NCBI GenBank assembly: GCA_035388225.1
Contig: DAOOPM010000007.1
Location: 62,001 to 126,000, forward strand
Direction: 5' to 3'
Source of the DNA: SB25 sp029560875
Lineage (GTDB): Bacteria > Bacteroidota > Bacteroidia > Bacteroidales > Tenuifilaceae
DNA: 64,000 nt
Part shown: in pieces, positions 60,514 to 64,000 of the stretch
Numbering within the stretch: position 1 is the first letter of the stretch
How the letters are laid out: each line of letters starts with the position of its first letter
Made by a program: the position numbers and the translations under genes
The notes under the pieces: model-generated
What the model was told of the DNA's origin: nothing
The model's input: the letters and a program-made list of their open reading frames with translations, nothing else
Databases searched by the model: none

Positions 60514-62478
60514 CTAAGATATAATTTTATTCCAGTATTCCCAAATAATAACCATTGCCATTGTGTCGAGTTCGCAATACTTTAGCAACCCCTTTACAAC
60601 GAGTTCTCTTTCCAATTCAGATACATCGGTGAATTGTAACTTAGCATAAGCAGTCATGGCGGCTCCACCATCTTGAATGTCGCTCTGCATTAGGAAAGAC
60701 TCTATCTGTTCATCATCAATTCCTTCGAAAAGAGGAGGGAGTAGTTTGTAAGGACTTACAATTTTCCCACCATTCCATTGTATCCATCTCCAGCCATCAT
60801 CATAATTCAAACTCTTAACCAACGAGTTCTTTCCGTAAATAGGTTCTGAATACTTCTCTTGAATGTATTTTGAGGAGGAAAGAATTGCAGGTAATACGTC
60901 TTTTATTGAGTTTGAGCCACCCATTAGGGGATGGTAGTAGTGTTTCAGCACAAGTTTCCGAAGGTCAACCATGTCCCTTTCTCCTTTATGGTTCTCGCTA
61001 TGGGTAATGGTTTTGATAAAACTAATTAGTAAATCTCTATCTGAAACTTCTGAGGAGCTGATTGTATTTAACTGGGCAAGTATATGATTTAGTATAGTGT
61101 TTTCGTGGTCTGCATACTTGAAAATTGTTCCATTGTCATTTTCAAGTTGTAATTTGAGTTGCCTAACAAACTCAAAATTTGGGAACATTCCAGACTCATG
61201 GCACAAGAACTGCCCTTTGTGTTCAATACTTAAATCCTCGTAAACGATGTGGTGCGAAAACTGAAATGCAACTTGCTCGTAGGGTTTGCGACCTTTAAAA
61301 AATGGAATGGCCACTGCCGATGTTTCAAAATCGATGAAATGGAGCGGAAATTTGAAACTGTTCAGCTCCTCTTTCAATCCTGATACATTAATATAAGGTT
61401 CAGTATCGCCTTCAACAGTTTTTTTGACCTGTAACCATTGGCGTTCTGTGCGGCTAAGTGTTCCATCGGCTTGTGGAATTATTGTGCCAATATCATTTTC
61501 ACAAACCTCACTCATCAGCAGTTTGCCTTTTTGCATCAACTCATCCTTACTTCGAAAATCCCAAATGTCTAGTATTCTTGGCTTTGAGAAATCCTCATCA
61601 ATCCATCCTAGTTGACTTTTCCAGCATTCCTTGAAGCCAGATATTTTACCTGCTCGTTCCTGTTCGGGTGTTGCTGTGAACTCGCAATCCTTACAGTTCT
61701 TGTTTATTGGAACATAAATTGCCTCATCTTGCTCATATTTATTCGCCAAACTGTGGATGTGGTTTATAAAACCTTCTTCAATTTTTACGGGCGAGTCAAC
61801 TCCATCGAAAATGCTCTTCACAATATCATCAACATTGACTCTAATTAAAATCTCATCACCCAGCTCTTCTACCGTTGTACTACCCACTATATCAACCTCA
61901 AGTCTATCGTTATCCGCATTTCTAAGCCTGAACTTTTGGTTTAAACCATTTACCGTGGCAACAGCATTCTTGTTGGCAAGCATCAAGTAGGAGTATACTT
62001 CGAAATTAGGGTATGCCTTGCTGACAACATATTTCTGGAAAGCTATGTCGTAAAGGTACTCCTTCCACGAGGGAATAATATGACCCTTCTTGTTAAGAAA
62101 ATCCAAGCTGCTATTGCCACCAAAAGATTTTGCCTTAACCTCAATCAGATTAATCCTATTACCCTTTTTCTCCACAATGTCGGCTCGGATAAAAAGATTT
62201 TGATAAGTAAATGCCGCTTCAAAAATTACTACATCCTGATTCGTTAAAAGATTTCGGGTTCTTTCAAGGGGCACTTCGTAGCCGAGTTCCTCAATATCGA
62301 TTCCATTGGGATAGTAGCATTTTGCCAATGTACCAACCTGATAGCCTCCTTCTGCAAGTGCTCTAAGAAAAGAATCTTCTGAACGAGAGTCGGGGTATTG
62401 AGGTTTTCCTGTATAGTAAAGTTTCTTGGGACAGTTCAACCCTAGTTTGAATCGTGACTTGGTAAGGTAGCGTGGCAT
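60514..62478 (-). CDS. DUF2779 protein: Cas4/RecB-like nuclease plus DEDD-exonuclease-like domain
   Basis: A 654-residue protein. The N-terminal half resembles Cas4-type PD-(D/E)XK nucleases: SRFKLGLNCPKKLYY gives a first Cys, INLIEVKAKSF the Glu-x-Lys motif, and NCKDC plus ECWK (about 267-290) the other Fe-S cluster Cys ligands. The C-terminal part has an RNase H-like exonuclease look: LHFIDFETSA (about 383), YADHENTILN and YCELDTMAM. The domain DUF2779 covers this end. It could process DNA ends, and such proteins are common in phage-defence and repair settings. It sits 49 bases downstream of an AAA+ gene. Confidence 0.78.
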   Translation of the reverse strand: MPRYLTKSRFKLGLNCPKKLYYTGKPQYPDSRSEDSFLRALAEGGYQVGTLAKCYYPNGIDIEELGYEVPLERTRNLLTNQDVVIFEAAFTYQNLFIRADIVEKKGNRINLIEVKAKSFGGNSSLDFLNKKGHIIPSWKEYLYDIAFQKYVVSKAYPNFEVYSYLMLANKNAVATVNGLNQKFRLRNADNDRLEVDIVGSTTVEELGDEILIRVNVDDIVKSIFDGVDSPVKIEEGFINHIHSLANKYEQDEAIYVPINKNCKDCEFTATPEQERAGKISGFKECWKSQLGWIDEDFSKPRILDIWDFRSKDELMQKGKLLMSEVCENDIGTIIPQADGTLSRTERQWLQVKKTVEGDTEPYINVSGLKEELNSFKFPLHFIDFETSAVAIPFFKGRKPYEQVAFQFSHHIVYEDLSIEHKGQFLCHESGMFPNFEFVRQLKLQLENDNGTIFKYADHENTILNHILAQLNTISSSEVSDRDLLISFIKTITHSENHKGERDMVDLRKLVLKHYYHPLMGGSNSIKDVLPAILSSSKYIQEKYSEPIYGKNSLVKSLNYDDGWRWIQWNGGKIVSPYKLLPPLFEGIDDEQIESFLMQSDIQDGGAAMTAYAKLQFTDVSELERELVVKGLLKYCELDTMAMVIIWEYWNKIIS

Positions 62479-62527
62479 ATGCTTTTTTATTTAAAATTAT
62501 ACTTTTAATTGAATAGTTAAGTTAAAA

Positions 62528-64000
62528 TCAAAACCCAATTTTTCTTTGATTTTGGAATGGCTTTTCCTGCTCGCAGTATGATATTATTTGCTCAATAGTT
62601 ACATTCTTATTGTGTATAATCTTATCCATGAAGTATTTTCTAGCAACATTCTCAATCTCTCCGCCACTTAACTGGTATTTTTTTGATAGTAACTTTATGT
62701 ACGATGGTTTTAGTTCTGGTATCTTGGATTTCCAGATTCGTTGACTGGTGTTTGGATGTGGATTCTTAAATTCAATTTTGAATAGGAATCGTCTTTCCAA
62801 TGCGCTGTCGAGGTTTGCGCTGAGATTTGTTGTGGCTAAAAGTATTCCATTAAAGTTCTCCAGTGACTGAAGAATGATGTTCTGCATTGTATTAACCGCT
62901 TGGTCAGTTGATGATATTCCATTGGTTAGCCGCTTTGTGAACATTCCATCGGCTTCATTTATGAAGAGTATGGGTTTAATGGTGTAGTTATTGTACAACC
63001 TATTGTAGTCGTCAAAAATCTTCTTTACCCTCTTCTCGCTTTCTCCAAACCATTTGCTTTTCACCTGACTTAGGTCAACCATCATTATGTCACGTCCTGT
63101 TATTCTTGCTATTTGGTAAATTGTTTCTGTTTTTCCTGTACCAGAACTTCCGTAAAACATTGCTGTTATTCCCGTTGGCAATCCGTTTTGAGTCAACTTG
63201 CTCTGCACCTCCTCATAGTGGTTCTGGCTAATGGTGCGTATTAGTTTTTTTATCTGCTCACTTAAATTTGAGTCGTAGAATAACTTTTTGGCGGTTATTT
63301 TATTAGAGCGAATTATTCCATCCAACTCTAGTTCTACCTTCAATTCGGGGTAATCAGCGTACAGTAATTTTATTGTTTTGTCGGAAAGTGTAGGTACTTT
63401 TTCATCCACAAATTCCGATTCAACAAACCGAATAATTCCATTCCTTGTCAACTCATTATTTTGGGTGAGTAAGTTTTGCTCATACTCAAGTTGCTCGGAT
63501 AGATTATCAAAAATAGACGAAGTAATACCCTCCAGCGAATTTAACATTTGCCTCTTAAAACTTAGGAGTGATAAGGATAGAACTAAACATTTATTCGTGG
63601 TTGACTTTATATTACTGTTGACGAAGCCAATAAAAGGGTTATCCTTGTTGACTGCCAAAAGAAACTCCACTTGCTCCAACATTTCTTTGGTTGATGATGA
63701 TGAGTTGCTCCTCTCTTCAATCATCTCGGCAACCTTCTCAACAAGCAGAGGTAAATCCATCTGAGTACAATCATTGATTAGCTCCCTGTTGTTTAACCTA
63801 AGCGATTCAATAACATTGTACGGAACAGAGTATCCAATGTCGTGGAATAGTAATCGCCTACCATTTTCCTTACAAACCTTCTTGATTAATCGTTTCTTCT
63901 CCAACGATTCAAATTCATTGGTTAGATTAATAATATGTATAATGGAACATTCAGCATTAAGAGCAAAAAAATCGAAAGTAACGGTTCTGTGAAAACTAAA
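62528..64000 (-). CDS. AAA+ ATPase (5' end outside window)
   Basis: A partial AAA+ protein, 490 residues visible. The frame stays open from 63904 (a TTG that could be mistaken for the start) through the right edge, so the true start lies beyond the window. Walker A YGSSGTGKTET, Walker B PILFINEADGMF, sensor 1 LLATTNLSANLD and the Arg-finger-like ERRF match FtsH/CDC48-type AAA domains. The preceding 200 residues are helical. A role in remodelling the partner encoded downstream (the DUF2779 protein) is suggested by operon position. Confidence 0.8.
   Translation of the reverse strand, partial: FSFHRTVTFDFFALNAECSIIHIINLTNEFESLEKKRLIKKVCKENGRRLLFHDIGYSVPYNVIESLRLNNRELINDCTQMDLPLLVEKVAEMIEERSNSSSSTKEMLEQVEFLLAVNKDNPFIGFVNSNIKSTTNKCLVLSLSLLSFKRQMLNSLEGITSSIFDNLSEQLEYEQNLLTQNNELTRNGIIRFVESEFVDEKVPTLSDKTIKLLYADYPELKVELELDGIIRSNKITAKKLFYDSNLSEQIKKLIRTISQNHYEEVQSKLTQNGLPTGITAMFYGSSGTGKTETIYQIARITGRDIMMVDLSQVKSKWFGESEKRVKKIFDDYNRLYNNYTIKPILFINEADGMFTKRLTNGISSTDQAVNTMQNIILQSLENFNGILLATTNLSANLDSALERRFLFKIEFKNPHPNTSQRIWKSKIPELKPSYIKLLSKKYQLSGGEIENVARKYFMDKIIHNKNVTIEQIISYCEQEKPFQNQRKIGF

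Larger units (their letters stand above)
16530..64000. mobile_element. Genomic island / integrated element (right end not in window)
   Basis: The island begins with the tRNA-like fragment, arm-type repeats and a tyrosine recombinase. It continues through low-GC orphan genes and then stacked defence systems. There is no sign of a right attachment site or intact tRNA up to the window edge, so the extent is a minimum and could include more than one element. No conjugation genes (relaxase, VirB/Tra) are recognisable in the window, so transfer may depend on parts outside it or on another element. Confidence 0.5.

Noticed and set aside
63902..63904. TTG at 63904 as the start of the AAA+ gene
   Set aside because: The same frame is open, without stop, to the window edge, so the gene is cut and its start is outside.

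Overview
The window looks like a Bacteroidota chromosome (probably the Bacteroidales/Marinilabiliales side; genus not determinable). Supporting signs are AT-rich DNA, several boxes matching the Bacteroidota -7 consensus TAnnTTTG, a lipoprotein with a type II signal peptide, and family pairings common in this phylum, such as the DNA-repair pair at 9.8-11.8 kb. No rRNA, intact tRNA or CRISPR array was seen.

Region 1 (1-16.4 kb) reads as ordinary chromosome. It holds a multi-PAS hybrid histidine kinase cut by the left edge, a lipoprotein followed by a clear terminator, and a cell-envelope cluster of two different L,D-transpeptidases plus a membrane-anchored protein. Next come a PIF1/RecD-like helicase with HRDC and HTH domains, a radical-SAM/partner repair pair divergent from an S24 (LexA/CI-like) repressor, an exported M20 amidohydrolase, a ketopantoate reductase-family enzyme, a small membrane protein and a DsbA-family oxidoreductase.

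Region 2 (16.4-28.0 kb) is the left end of a low-GC integrated element. It starts with two fragments resembling a tRNA 3' end (likely attachment-site remnants), three copies of an 11-bp repeat and a tyrosine recombinase. Two paralogous HTH proteins, eight small minus-strand orphan genes (two sharing a repeated promoter and leader), a set of TPR-like proteins and a divergent family-A/T7-type polymerase-like protein follow. Palindromes and strong hairpins lie upstream of the polymerase-like gene.

Region 3 (28.0-49.4 kb) is a defence block. A four-gene SMC/Toprim operon resembling Wadjet (JetABCD/MksBEFG), in the unusual order ATPase-Toprim-kleisin-KITE, is divergently transcribed from a complete type I BREX operon. 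The BREX operon is HTH, brxA, brxB, brxC, pglX, an AlbA_2-type ATP-binding protein, pglZ, brxL. The specificity part of pglX is strikingly AT-rich, as if exchanged. A protein of unknown function follows.

Region 4 (49.4-64 kb) is accessory and probably still inside the island. It has an uncharacterised two-gene cassette, a helical protein with a Ser/Thr kinase-TPR-FHA protein, an RNase J-like metallo-beta-lactamase protein and a PD-(D/E)XK-like protein. It continues with a gene remnant, two small paralogous proteins around an ADP-ribosylglycohydrolase, a low-molecular-weight phosphatase-like protein, a Cas4-like/DEDD nuclease fusion and an AAA+ ATPase cut by the right edge. The right boundary of the island is not in the window.
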